Notes: generated by a model not told the origin, from the letters alone. A stretch of 64,000 bases of DNA from Ashinkailepas kermadecensis (GCA_034440615.1 JAOTOM010005113.1:895001-959000), one strand, 5' to 3'. Shown: positions 23,480 through 35,255, numbered from the stretch's first letter. Program-made: numbers and translations.

Positions 23480-23795
23480 GTGTCACTAGTCTGGCAGGTC
23501 CTGTGTAGCGGACAGGGGAGAGTGTGATCAGTCTGGCAGGTCCTGTGTAGCGGACAGGGGAGAGTGTGATCAGTCTGGCAGGTCCTGTGTGGCGGGCAGG
23601 GGAGGGGAGGATGTCACCAGTCTGGCCTGACCGCCTTGTGGCGGGCGGAGGGATGGCAGGGGAGGGGAGGATGTCACCAGTCTGGTAGGTCCTGTGTGGA
23701 GGGCAGGAGGAGGGGAGGATGTCACCAGTCTGGCATGTCCTATATGGCGGGCAGGGGAGGGCAGGGAAGGGCAGGGGAGGGCAGGATGTCATCAG
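23480..23795. repeat. Degenerate 44-62-bp tandem repeat, about 6 copies
   Basis: Units carry GT(C/G)A(C/T)CAGTCTGGCAGGTCCTGTGTGGCGGGCAGGGGAG with insertions of extra GGGGAGG. The second and third units are nearly identical; later ones diverge. Confidence 0.8.
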
Positions 23796-24032
23796 TGAAG
23801 CTCGACGGACGGTCGTGCGGTGGCTCATCAGTGATTCGCCGTATGGTGTTCGGAGGCGGCAGTCGGCGCCCGCCTGACAGCTGGGGGACAGGCGGAGCCG
23901 CCGCCACCGTCGGCACAATGGCGTGACGTGCGGCGGCCGCAACCACCAGCTGAGTGACATCACCACCACAGCCCCCCCCCCTCCCCCCTCCGCGGGGTCG
24001 GCGCTGGAACTGGTCACGACAGCCCGCACAAA

Positions 24033-24852
24033 CGGTTCGTCCTATCGTCCACCACAGTCAATGACAAACGGCCCGTCCTATCGTCCACCACAGTCAATGA
24101 CAAACGGTCCGTCCTATCGTCCACCACAGTCAATGGAAAACGGTCCGTCCTATCGCCCACCACAGTCAATGACAAACGGTCCGTCCTATCGCCCACCACA
24201 GTCAATGACAAACGGCCCGTCCTATCGCCCACCACAGTCAATGGCAAACGGTCCGTCCTATCGTCCACCACAGTCAATGACAAACGGTCCGTCCTATCGT
24301 CCACCACAGTGCAATGACAAACGGCCCGTCCTATCGCCCACCACAGTCAATGGAAAACGGTCCGTCCTATCGCCCACCACAGTCAATGGAAAACGGTCCG
24401 TCCTATCGTCCACCACAGTGCAATGACAAACGGCCCGTCCTATCGCCCACCACAGTCAATGACAAACGGTCCGTCCTATCGCCCACCACAGTCAATGACA
24501 AACGGCCCGTCCTATCGCCCACCACAGTCAATGACAAACGGCCCGTCCTATCGCCCACCACAGTCAATGACAAACGGCCCGTCCTATCGCCCACCACAGT
24601 CAATGACAAACGGCCCGTCCTATCGCCCACCACAGTCAATGACAAACGGCCCGTCCTATCGTCCACCACAGTCAATGACAAACGGCCCGTCCTATCGTCC
24701 ACCACAGTCAATGACAAACGGCCCGTCCTATCGTCCACCACAGTCAATGGCAAACGGTCCGTCCTATCGTCCACCACAGTCAATGACAAACGGACCGTCC
24801 TATCGTCCACCACAGTCAATGGAAAACGGTCTCTCCTATCGCCCATCACACT
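24033..24852. repeat. 36-bp tandem repeat, about 23 copies
   Basis: Unit TCAATGACAAACGGCCCGTC followed by CTATCGCCCACCACAG, 12 codons long. The plus frame repeats MTNGPSYRPPQS. Two units near 24310 and 24419 read GTGCAATG and are 37 bp long, so the peptide frame shifts twice across the array. The last frame continues past the array into a basic tail (RCRVKKKVRF) to 24944. A proline-rich coding role is conceivable, but nothing upstream supports it. Confidence 0.95.
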
Positions 24853-24944
24853 CAGTGGCAAGTCTATGCGGATGTTGCACAGTCAACGTCAAACGATGTA
24901 GAGTAAAGAAAAAGGTCCGATTTTGCGACACATTTGACCTGTAG

Positions 24945-25410
24945 GCCATGTCGTGCCGTTGACCTGGAGGCCATGTCGTGCCGTTCGTTTGTGACGCCCA
25001 TTGATCGCCGATGAACTCTAATCATGTCAGCGCGGTGGTGAAGCCCAGGGCCTTGCGACCAGAAGTTGTATTTCTGGCCGACTGAGGATTCGGTAAAAAG
25101 GATACGGGATACGTATCCTTTTGTATCCGTCCTCGTATGTTCTCGCATTTTCTTCTCTGTCTGCCTTTGGGATGATGACAAAGCTGACGCAACCTCAGAG
25201 GATACGGTAAAAAGTCTTCTAAACATCTTTATTTACGCATAGCGCAGAGGTGGTGGTCAATATTCCCGCCGGGTGATCCCCCCCCCCCTCCATCCATGTC
25301 GTGTGTAATTGAGATATTCGTCATGACGAATAGTGGCATGGGATAGACACAACGACTTCGCTGAATTTCACACAACGACTTCGATGTCCCTGCCGTGAGT
25401 GGTTCAGCAG
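24945..25410. other. Spacer with small duplications
   Basis: GGCCATGTCGTGCCGTT occurs twice at 24945-24985. A segment at 25131-25190 resembles 26173-26225. A C-run lies at 25279. Confidence 0.5.
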
Positions 25411-25414
25411 CTTA

Positions 25415-25815
25415 CGACTGTTAGCACACAACGACACAGCGACACCGCGACTGTTACCACACAACGACACCGCGACTGTTACCACACGGCGACACAGCGA
25501 CACCCGACTGTTACCACACAACGACACCGCGACTGTTACCACACGGCGACACAGCGACACCGCGACTGTTACCACACAGCGACTGTTACCACACGGCGAC
25601 ACAGCGACACCGCGACTGTTACCACACAGCGACACCGCGACTGTTACCATACAGCGATACCGCGACTGTTACCACACAGCGACACCGCGACTGTTACCAC
25701 ACGGAGACACAGCGACACAGCGACTGTTACCATACAGCGATGCAGCGACACTGCGACACCGCGACTGTCACCACACAGCGACAAGCGGCAAAGCGACTGC
25801 TACCACACAGCGACA
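25415..25815. repeat. Degenerate short repeat (CGACACCGCGACTGTTACCACACAG)
   Basis: The modules CGACACAG, CGACACCGCGACTGTTACCACACAG/GG recur with variable spacing (15-40 bp) over 400 bp. Confidence 0.85.
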
Positions 25816-25866
25816 CAGCTGTGCAGCTATGTCACGTGTGCCGGTAGACTGCCGGACTCCGCCACC

Positions 25867-26095
25867 GCTCAGAGCGTCCCGAGCCTAATCCTGCACTGCT
25901 GCCGTCTCGCGGCCACACCGGTCACTGTTACCCCTCCCCCCCTCAGTCGCTCAGAGCGTTCCCAGCCCCATCCTACACTTCTGCCGTCTCGCGGCCACAC
26001 GGATCACTGTTACCCCTCTCCCTCCCTCAGTCGCTCAGAGCGTCCTGAGCCCCATTCCGCACTGCTGCCGTCTCGCAGTCACACGGGTCAGGTCA
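25867..26095. repeat. 82-84-bp tandem repeat, about 2.7 copies
   Basis: GCTCAGAGCGT starts at 25867, 25949 and 26033. Each is followed by CACTGCTGCCGTCTCGCGGCCACAC and a C/T-rich tract. Confidence 0.88.
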
Positions 26096-26244
26096 CACCG
26101 CCAGCTGGCCTACAAGTTGGTGCACAGTGCACAATGTCAGGTGGTATCAGTCCCTCTCTTTCCTACCCTCCTTGTCCTCGTATCCTCTTCTCCGTCTGCC
26201 CTTGGGATGATGACAAAGCTGCAAACGTCGCTGCAGTCCTTGCT

Positions 26245-26622
26245 GCACTACACCAGGTGCACCAGGAGTGTTAGGTGTGGCAGCCAGGGTCAACATCAGC
26301 TGCGGCCCCTGCTGCACTACACCAGGGGTGTCAGGAGTGTTAGGTGTGGCAGCCAGGGTCAACATCAGCTGCGGCCCCTCCCGCACCACACCAGGTGTGA
26401 GAGGAGTGTTAGGGGGGGGCCCCAAGAAAAAAACCCCCCCCCCCCCCCACAGGGGGGAAGGTGTGGCAGCCAGGGTCAACATCAGCTGCGGCCCCTGCTG
26501 CACTACACCAGGGGTGTCAGGAGTGTTAGGTGTGGCAGCCAGGGTCAACATCAGCTGCGGCCCCTGCTGCACTACACCAGGTGCACCAGGAGTGTTAGGC
26601 GTGGCAGACAGAGTCGACATCA
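26245..26622. repeat. 69-bp tandem repeat, about 5 copies, interrupted
   Basis: Units contain GGTGTGGCAGCCAGGGTCAA followed by CATCAGCTGCGGCCCCTGCTGCACTACACCAGG. The array is broken at about 26411-26460 by consecutive homopolymer runs of G, A and C. Confidence 0.9.
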
Positions 26623-28352
26623 GTTGAGGTTGAACCAAATGACACCTGCAGCGCATGTGCTCACTTGGTCACGGTGAAGTGGGAGATGGATGTAGCGTGT
26701 AGCAGCGCAAAATACGATGTCCCACGTGTCAATGCGACGTGACAACCGCGGGCTTAGGAGAGGCTGATCTCTTAGGCCTCAACTCTCGGGGCTCAACTCT
26801 CGGGGCTCAACTCTCGGGTCAGCTTGATCTGTGGTTTTTGGGAGCTTGTTTTGAAGTGAGAAGCCTGACCTGTGGCCTGAGTATAACCTAGCCCGGAGTT
26901 TTGGAGAGGCCTGTGATCTCCAGAACCATGTTCCGTGATCTGAGGGGTACCCGACCTGTAGTTTTGGGAGACCTGACCATGGTATCCGACGACCGGAGGA
27001 TGGGGCGGCAATTGCTCTTGCTCTGGTAGAAATCTAGTCCTGATCAAAACGAAGTCATACAGGTGCTTTTTTTATTTTCCAAACATCTGGGATGTGCTGT
27101 TGCTTGTCACCCTTTTCAGGGGTCAATGAACACGTTGACTGACATCCTTCGTGTTCAGAGCCGGCGTTTTAGGAGGACAAACTAGGAAGTTTCCAGATCA
27201 ACGAGAAAATCATCACTTCTGACCAAAACCAGGGAACCCTGACAATATATGAAGATATCATGCCTCTCGAATTTAATTCCACTTACCCAGATTGATCTAA
27301 CAATCCGCTCCAATACTAACATATTTTACGATCATTTTCCAGTTTAAGCTGTCCTAAAACAGACTAAAAATATGTAGACAGCTGGCACAAGCAGCTAAAA
27401 GGCAGCTTGTACGCCAGAAATTATTTCATTTTAGAAGTAGAAATAAATAGCCCAAACGAGAATAGGTAGCTCGTAGCTGTTGGCATGCAGAGACAAATAT
27501 GAAGATCAATCCTGTGGTCACGACCTACACCTTGGATACCAGGACCGCTGTAAAAACCTGTCAGGACATTCGAAGTATTCTAGGCTTCTTCAATAAGGCG
27601 ACACAGGTAATAACAAAAACCTAAACAGAGTTCGCTGGACATTTCAAAAATTTCAATGCTGAAGTCCATGGCTCCTCACAGCAGTCCAGTGTACCGGAGC
27701 CGCACTTTGTGTGGGGCCCAGAAAAGTGAGGGGACATGTGTGGCCGGAAAAGTGAGGGTTCAGGTGTGTTCCAACCCCTCGTTGAAGTAGTTCCCGGAGA
27801 AACATCTATGCTAGTGTAAGCGCGTTATTTTACATACAACTGTCAATTATTTAACTCATTCATATGATTGATGGAACAACTGAGTTCCATTTATTTTACA
27901 ATGGGTCAAGGGTGATTTTAGTCACTATCTACATTAATTACGATGTCTAGATTGTATGTGCATGCAAATTTCCGAATGATTGATGTTATGATTCCCTAGC
28001 TCCTCTAATATTTGAATGAATAAACACTGGCACAATCTGAAAAAGCTAATGAGGCCAACTCCGAAGTTTCAGAAACAAAGTAAAAGTTCCTGGCGCCAGT
28101 GAAGAAGTTCGGAGGGTCAAGTTTGCAGAACTATATGCAAATCAGAGGTGTTAATTATATACCATTGAAGGGTTCTTAGTTCTCAATGGTTTATCGGCTC
28201 CTCCAACCGTCGCCTGAATCTGACTCGAGATTACGGAATTGGTGCCTGCCTCCAAAGCTGACAAGCCTCATAGCCAGTATATATTTTTGTCTTTGATTTT
28301 ATAGCTGATTTTACGTTGGCAAATTACATTTCTAGTCCATCGTCGCTCCTTC
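26623..28352. other. Region without a recognised gene
   Basis: Holds CAACTCTCGGGGCT repeated three times at about 26778-26820 and a diffuse set of GACCTG(T/A)(G/A)-type motifs to 27000. From 27050 onward it is AT-rich with no features I can support. Confidence 0.4.
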
Positions 28353-28722
28353 CGTTGTTATGTCAGCGAGCAACACTGCTCTACCTTGCTGCTCTGAGCT
28401 GGGCCGTTGTTATGTCAGCGAGCAACACTGCTCTACCTTGCTGCTGAGAGCTGGGCCGTTGTTATGTCAGCGAGCAACACTGCTCTACCTTGCTGCTCTG
28501 AGCTGGGCCGTTGTTATGTCAGCGAGCAACAATGCTCTACCTTGCTGCTGAGAGCTGGGCCGTTGTTATGTCAGCGAGCAACACTGCTCTACCTTGCTGC
28601 TGAGAGCTCGGCCGTTGTTATGTCAGCGAGCAACACTGCTCTACCTTGCTGCTGAGAGCTGGGCCGTTGTTATGTCAGCGAGCAACACTGCTCTACCTTG
28701 CTGCTGAGAGCTGGGCCGTTGC
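28353..28722. repeat. 52-bp tandem repeat, 7 copies
   Basis: Unit GTTGTTATGTCAGCGAGCAA followed by CACTGCTCTACCTTGCTGCTGAGAGCTGGGCC. Copies alternate between GCTGCTCTGAGC and GCTGCTGAGAGC. Confidence 0.95.
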
Positions 28723-29110
28723 AACCAGTCCGCGCAACACATTGTGGGTAATGATAGCTTGTTCAAAGGGAAGCGTCTAAGGTGCCTAAGGATGTAAACA
28801 TGTGAGATGTCTGAAGTTAAACGGTGTGCTCCGTCCAACGCACTTGACGAGGAAAATAGTCCGATTATTACTGACAAAATGAAAAGACTTCATAATATGT
28901 CACCCTCAGGAACGTAGCCCCTACATGGAGGACCCCCGCGACAGACCGCCCGCGGGTGCGGCCAACAGGCGTCTGTCTTCTCTCCCCGCGGCCATATTGA
29001 AATTAACGCACAGGGAGCAGGCCTGATTTCGAAGCTACCCAAATACAGGGGCAGGCAGCTACATCGAAAACGTTTGAAACGTTTTCGGTGTAGCTACCCC
29101 GTCCGCAGTC
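28723..29110. other. Spacer with a long perfect-type hairpin
   Basis: Includes the 39-base palindrome at 29057-29095 (arms of 19 with one mismatch and a one-base centre). No gene recognised. Confidence 0.5.
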
Positions 29111-29290
29111 AAGCTGTGTATCAAACCATGTGCACAGTGTATCAAACCACATCGATACATGCACACAGCGTATGAAACCACATGGATACATGTTCATAGT
29201 GTCTCAAAGCACATAGATGCATGTTCACGGTGTATGACTGTGTATCAAACTGTGTATTGAACCACGTAACGGAAGTCAAGCTGTCCAACT
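29110..29290. repeat. Degenerate 35-40-bp repeat
   Basis: GTGTATCAAACCACAT(C/G)GATACATG recurs with substitutions; four to five units. Confidence 0.7.
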
Positions 29291-29368
29291 GTGTCAAGCC
29301 ATGTGAGTAGGGGATTGCAGCAGTGGGAGGTTTGTTCCCAGCCAAGTCTGAGCTGCCAATAGCAAAGC

Positions 29369-29588
29369 TGATGTCGCCATGGAATAAAGCCGGTGTCGCC
29401 AGAACAAAGCTAGTGTCGCCAGGGAATAAAGCTGGTGTCGCCAGGGAATAAAGCTGGTGTCGCCAGGGAACAAAACCGGTGTCGCCAGGGAATAAAGCTG
29501 TTGTCGCCAGGAACAAAGCTGTTGGCGCCAGGAAACAAAGCTGGTGTCGCCAGGCAATAAAGCTGGTGTCGCCAGGAAACAAAGCTGA
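29369..29588. repeat. 22-bp tandem repeat, about 10 copies
   Basis: Unit GGTGTCGCCAGGGAATAAAGCT, with one- and two-base deletions in some copies. Minus-strand frames give a 22-residue aromatic-rich repeat that is repeat-driven. Confidence 0.93.
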
Positions 29589-29751
29589 TGTTGCGAACGG
29601 ACCTAATTGTTAATATGTATACTTAGGCAATGTAATATATGTAGCATGTTATTTAATGCATTCAACTGGCATACAAATTGGGCATTACAATTGATGTTCT
29701 CACTGCTAAACGTGCTCTGTGTGACCTAGTGTGTCCTTGTGGATTTGGTGC
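29589..29751. other. Short spacer
   Basis: AT-rich sequence, nothing recognised. Confidence 0.4.
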
Positions 29752-30196
29752 CGACTGTGTAGCAGGTGCACCTGTGTCCCCTACACAGACACAGCGAGAG
29801 GATAGCTCGGCTATGTTCACGATCAATACTGTGTAGCAGGTGCACCTGAGTGCCCTACACAGACACAGCGAGATGATAGTTCGGCTATGTTCACGATCGA
29901 TGCTGTGTAGCAGGTGGACCTGAGTGCGCTACACAGACACAGCGAGATAATAGCTCGGCTATGTTCACGATCAATACTGTGTAGCAGGTGGACCTGAGTG
30001 CCCTACACAGACACAGCGAGAGGATAGCTCGGCTATGTTCACGATCGATGCTGTGTAGCAGGTGGACCTGTGTGCCCTACACAGACGCAGCGAGATAATA
30101 GCTCGGCTATGTTCACGATCAATACTGTGTAGCAGGTGCACCTGAGTGCCCTACACAGACACAGCGAGAGGATAGCTCGGCTATGTTCACGATCGG
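29752..30196. repeat. 74-bp tandem repeat with internal dyad, 6 copies
   Basis: Unit CTGTGTAGCAGGTGCACCTG followed by AGTGCCCTACACAGACACAGCGAGAGGATAGC and TCGGCTATGTTCACGATC. TGTGTAG pairs with CTACACA, and CAGGTGCACCTG is a perfect palindrome in some copies. Other copies have CAGGTGGACCTG, which breaks it. Confidence 0.93.
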
Positions 30197-32020
30197 TACC
30201 GGGAGCGTGTCCAATCGACCATCTTGGAGGATGGGCAAGTGGTTTTTGGGGTGCAACGAAGTGCCTTCGTGAAAATGAATTTTGAGAGAAGCCATCATGA
30301 AGGACACTTTCCTCGCAGCCGACTCTTTCATCCCTCATAGTGCTTGGCTTTTGGATCCCTGACCGCTCATATGCCGAAGGTTCAGAGACCAGTTCAGCGA
30401 TTTTTTCTTGTCTCGTTTGGACGAGTTCTTGGTCTGACACTAAATGCTTGATTACCTGTTAAACTTGCCACTTTGCTTCAGGTTTTCAAAGTTTCCAGTG
30501 CTTATAAGCTAAACTCGGTGCTCAGCCATGTTCTAATCTACCCCACATACATAACGTGCTGTTTCAGCAAATTCCGCTCTGTATTTGACATCAGGTATGT
30601 TAGCTCGATCGTTAATCACTAGAGAAAACATTTGTCAACTTCCAGCTAAGAATTTAGCACTCAGGCGATATAATGTGCAAACGCTATGGGAAAGAAGGCC
30701 AGAGAAGTGATGAACGCGGCACAAATTGCGCCAAGTGGTTCCATTCTCCCCCGTGGCGACCCGTGGCGGTACCACCGAACTTCACCACACCACACAACAT
30801 GCCGCGATCGATATCCGACCGAAGAAAGAATGACGAGTTTGTTTTGCCGAAGCCGTTGGTGTGTTATTTCCCAAAGAGCCGCGGGCAGCAAAAAACGCTG
30901 CAAAGTTTGCCATAAATTGCGGATAATTGTTCTGTTTACGAAGCGGCGGCGGCGGCCGGCCGGGCCGAGAGCAATGGCCGCCACTGCCGTGCGCCTATTG
31001 ATTTAACAGTCCCGCCTACCTGTCGGAGGCGCACGCCACTCGGACGCGCCGTGTCACTGCGCCGCGCACGTCATACGGCCCATTATGGCATCCGCCGGCG
31101 CGCGCGGCCACCGACTGCGACGCACACGTCGACGAAAATGGCGAGAAAGCGGCAAGGAAGCGGCGCGACTGAGCACGCGCGCACCCTGCTCTGACGGCTG
31201 GGAGATGTCACGTGCTTACGCAGCGGTAAGCTCCCCACGCATGTCGTGTGGTGAGCTGGGAGTCATTAGGAAGCTGAAGCACGAAGAATGCATTCAAGCA
31301 TTGCGTAAGAGCCACTGCTTGATTTTGACGTTTCAGTCAGGCATGCTTTCACCATCTTGTCTGGGTGCGAATGATCAAAACTGGTCGAAGCACCCTAAAG
31401 CCCAAATAACGAACTGCCTAACTCACCATCTTTCCTACCACGTCCTGTGTCATGTTACCGCGTCCTATGTCATGTTCAGTTTCTATTTCTGTATCTTTGT
31501 CCCTCCCACTTGTGTTGGGTGCAAAGGGAATCGGCTGCTCTTCGCTGGGCAATCTAGCTAAGATAAATCGATACTACCCGACCAAAGAAGTTAGAGAAAA
31601 GCTCAACAATATTCAGGAATAAAGGGGATAATCACTATGTATTCTTTCTTACATTTGTTGAATTTGTACATTCGTGCGAACTTTAGCATGGCTTCTTTTA
31701 CTCACCACTGCTCTTCGCATGAGACGAATATCGCGCAGAAGCTACGAAGTTTCATTTCGTAATTCGATTGCCTTATCCCTGCCCTGTGGATGTTGTCATG
31801 ATATCCCCAGATGGCGCAGGTGCGGTTGCGGTGCAGCAAGTAGCTACTGGGATGAGCAGTCACTATATAAAATGGGTTACCGTCCTGCGGGAAGTTATCA
31901 TTGGATCAATGCAAGTACAAGCTTCTTTTCGTATTTGCTGTTCTGTTTTCGGAGGCGAAGAGGGCGCGAAATTATCAGTCGCTTATCGAAGACTGCACAT
32001 GTATTATCTCTATAAATTGA
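30197..32020. other. Region with a CpG-dense core, no recognised gene
   Basis: A CpG-dense stretch lies at about 30940-31215. A 158-codon plus frame starts at ATG 31085 (basic N-terminus), and GCG|GTAAGC at 31223-31231 would be an acceptable splice donor. The amino-acid sequence after that point is not convincing. This could be a promoter and first exon, which is inference. Confidence 0.3.
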
Positions 32021-32543
32021 CTGTGGACCAGGGGTGTAGGATCCTATTCAGTTGGGAGGGTTCCACCCCCCCCCCCCACAACTTACAGCTCAGCCTCCCC
32101 ATCTTGGCAGTCAGCCCCCCAACTTTGGAAGTTTGCTATAATGGTTTTCTACATGTTGTTTCTTTTCGTTCTGTTTTTAATCCGTTTTGATGGACGGAAA
32201 TTTTAAGTAGCATATATAAATATCATAAAAACAATGATGAAATTAGGCACAATGTGAAGAGAAGTGGGAGGAAGTCGTTTCGGCACTAAATGGATTCTCC
32301 ATATTCGGTAGTAGTTTTTGATTAACCATTTCCTGATTATTTTGTCACCGGATAGGCTAGGTTCATGGAAAACTTGAAAAAAGGACAATAATATTTACGA
32401 GATTATTGAGTTTTTTTTTCAAGATGGCAAAATAAAGTGGCCAAAATCCGGCAAGAAATTGGTATTTTGGGATACCCTAGGTTGATCGACCAGGGCTCAG
32501 CCCCCCCCAACTGATCTTGCGATCCTACACCCATGCTGTGGAC
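32021..32543. mobile_element. hAT-type miniature element with perfect 8-bp target duplication
   Basis: The element at 32029-32535 (507 bp) begins CAGGGGTGTAGGATC and ends with the inverted GATCCTACACCCATG (13 of 15 matching). Imperfect similarity continues inward (TCAGTTGGG on both sides plus a G/C run). It is flanked by identical 8-mers CTGTGGAC at 32021-32028 and 32536-32543. An 8-bp duplication and CAGGGGTG-type ends are diagnostic of the hAT superfamily. The interior has no transposase frame, so it is non-autonomous. Confidence 0.9.
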
Positions 32544-33074
32544 TTTCCGTCTTCTATCGTGAAATTCCATGGAAATGGTTCAAGTACATACTCCCCTTGC
32601 CAGCCCTAAACTTCCGTAATGGTTAATTATTATTTTTTTGCAGGCACTTCGAAGCGTAATTCTGGCCTCTTGAAACGGGTTTCAGGGGAATAGTATCCTC
32701 GGAGTGATTAGCCATATGAGAGCATAATGCATATCATAAGAACGCTTTCAAGAAAACCGTTTAACATAACAACACGACTGTAACGCAACAGCTTCGAATG
32801 TGGTCCTACATCGTCCCTTCATCGCCCTACATCGTCCCTCGAATCCTACAGTTCCGTCACTGCTGCTGAACATTCTGCTTGACACCGCCCAATTCTCTGA
32901 CCACGAACGGCACCCAGGTCACGTTCTTTTTATTCGTCGCGTTTTCTGCTCGTGTGGCTTCGCTTAGGGCTGACTGTCGGCTTCGACGGTCCTGGATAGG
33001 GCGTCCATAAATTACCATACATTGAGGTAAATTGTGCGCATCACTCAATGACGGAACAATAAGCCACAAGCACA
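32544..33074. other. Region without a recognised feature
   Basis: Mixed sequence; nothing supportable. Confidence 0.4.
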
Positions 33075-33112
33075 CACAAAGACACCCCCCCCCCCCACAC
33101 ACACACACACGC

Positions 33113-33143
<31 letters not shown>

Positions 33144-33145
33144 AC
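33075..33145. repeat. (CA)n microsatellite
   Basis: About 70 bases of CA dinucleotides preceded by a C-run, with rare interruptions (CGCACA, AAACACA). Confidence 0.95.
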
Positions 33146-34454
33146 TCCCTCCCCCTCATCCACACATTCGGCAGGGTGCGTATCGAATTGGGAGCCCTCT
33201 GTCAGATGACAGGAGCTAGCTTCACTGGCTAAGCTATGGAAATAACCATCCTCAGACTAGTAGCCAAATGCAGCTCATATATTATAAAAATGTTTAGGAA
33301 TAATGTCTGTCGTAATTGCGCAATCCAAAAATGTGCTTCGAAGTTATGAGGCTGAAGCTCTCGATGAGGCTGGCTCAGCTCAGCGTCGCAGTCGAGAAGG
33401 TTACGGTGGCATTGTCCCATCCAGTGTGTTCTCAACTTCAAGTAAAACAGCCGTGTTCCTGCTTTTCGCATATTTAGATTAATGTGACCCCAGGGAAGAG
33501 GGTCCTGACGAGGTCCATCCTGAAGACTTAAATATGAAGGTATTTTGTCCTAGAAGATGTGCTTGCATTTTCTCCTTTTCTTTTATATCTTGTTTTCTAT
33601 TTCACCTTTGACTAGTTGCTCGATTAAAGCAGTCGGTTGCCAACTTTTTCACCTGCAGAAAATGAGATCAGCTTATGAAACAATCTGAAAAAAATTATGG
33701 TATCTTGGCCAGTGAGTATTGCTTGGTGATTCACAGTGAAATTGTCTAGTGTTCCTTTGGTATCGTCGTCATGGAAAGAATATTTCAGGCAGGTGCTTAG
33801 CTAGATATTTAAGTGTGCTACTTAAAAGTGCAACAGTGTCAAATACGTACGAGCCGACAATATATTGGAAGCAGTCGGTTGTGACAAGCGGGCGACCGGC
33901 AGTTCCAGTTGTTGGCTGAAATGCTTTGTCTAGTTCCGTTCAGGTGAGCATCAACTGAAGCATGTGAATAATTCGAATGAGCCGAAGCATTGTTAACCTG
34001 GGATGATAATATGTAAATCTTTCCGAAGCTCTAAAGCTCCAACGCATTTACCATCTTTAATGTTCATTTGCAACTAATTTTATTAACGTGTACTAAATAT
34101 CGCTTCATGCACTAATTTCTTGTTATGAAACGCTGATTACCTATAGGTACTGCATAACAGTTGTTTTATATTATCCCGTCAAACGGACCGCAGTCTGTTC
34201 TTTGTGTGCAATTATTACATTGTGGAAAAAATGGTCTCATTTGCTTCATGAAAATTACCTATGTTCGAGTGCGAATGTATTCAACAGTGCGAACTGCGAA
34301 ACCTGCCACAAAGCAAGCGAGGCCAGAAATGGAACACATTACAGCAGGACCCAAGCTCTGGAAAAACAAACCACGGTCCACCGATGAAACGACAAACGCG
34401 GCACATATTTGGCGGATGTGCACGTCAAACTCCCGTCACTTGCGAAGATCGATG
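33146..34454. other. Region without a recognised feature
   Basis: AT-rich. Short frames only, no transposon ends seen. Confidence 0.4.
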
Positions 34455-34612
34455 TCCTGTGACAGGTCGGAGTGTGTTCCTGAAGCATGATGTGACAGGT
34501 CGGGAGCATATTGCGAAGTATACTGTGACAGGTTCGGGGCACATTGCGGAAGCATGCTGTGACAGGTGCGGAGCACAATGTGTAAGCATGCTGTGACAGG
34601 TCGGGAGCACAT
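34455..34612. repeat. 33-37-bp tandem repeat, about 5 copies
   Basis: Units contain TGTGACAGGTCGGGAGCACATTGCG(A/G)AGCATGC with length changes. Related in core sequence to the next array. Confidence 0.85.
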
Positions 34613-34737
34613 TACACCGCGGCCCACCGACCAAACAGTGTGGGCGGCGCCATTATCTGTAATCGTGCATAAAGTGCGTCGAGAACCATCCAATAAACAA
34701 ACAAACAAAAACAAAGGAAGTATATTACAGACAAATC

Positions 34738-35255
34738 CTGAAGCAGGTCAGTAGCACTGGCTGGTAGGAGGATCCTGTGGCAGGTCAGGAGCACTGACTG
34801 GTAGGAGGGTGCTGTGGCAGGTCAGGAGCACTGGCTGGTAGGAGGGTGCTGTGACAGGTCAGGAGCACTGGCTGGTAGGAGGATCCTGTGGCAGGTCAGG
34901 AGCACTGACTGGTAGGAGGGTGCTGTGACAGGTCAGGAGCACTGGTTGGCAGGATGTTGTGACAGGTCAGGAGCACTGGCTGGTAGGAGGGTGCTGTGAC
35001 AGGTCAGGAGCACTGGTTGGCAGGGTGCTGTGGCAGGTCAGGAGCACTGGCTGGTAGGAGGATACTGGGGCAGGTCAGGAGCACTGGCTGGTAGGAGGGT
35101 GCTGTGACAGGTCAGGAGCACTGACTGGTAGGAGGGTGATGTGGCAGGTCAGTAGCACTGGCTGGTAGGAGGATCCTGTGGCAGGTCAGGAGCACTAGCT
35201 GGTAGGAGGATGATGTGGCAGGTCAGGAGCACTGGCTGGTAGGAGGATGCTGGAA
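34738..35255. repeat. 37-bp tandem repeat, about 14 copies
   Basis: Unit CTGTGACAGGTCAGGAGCAC followed by TGGCTGGTAGGAGGGTG. It shares the TGTGACAGGTC(A/G)GGAGCAC core with the array at 34455. Two copies lack 8 bases (TGGTTGGCAGG). Confidence 0.94.

Noticed and set aside
31085..31561. 158-codon frame as a host gene
   Set aside because: After the basic start, the sequence is not protein-like and a splice-donor-like site occurs early; there is no homologue I recognise.
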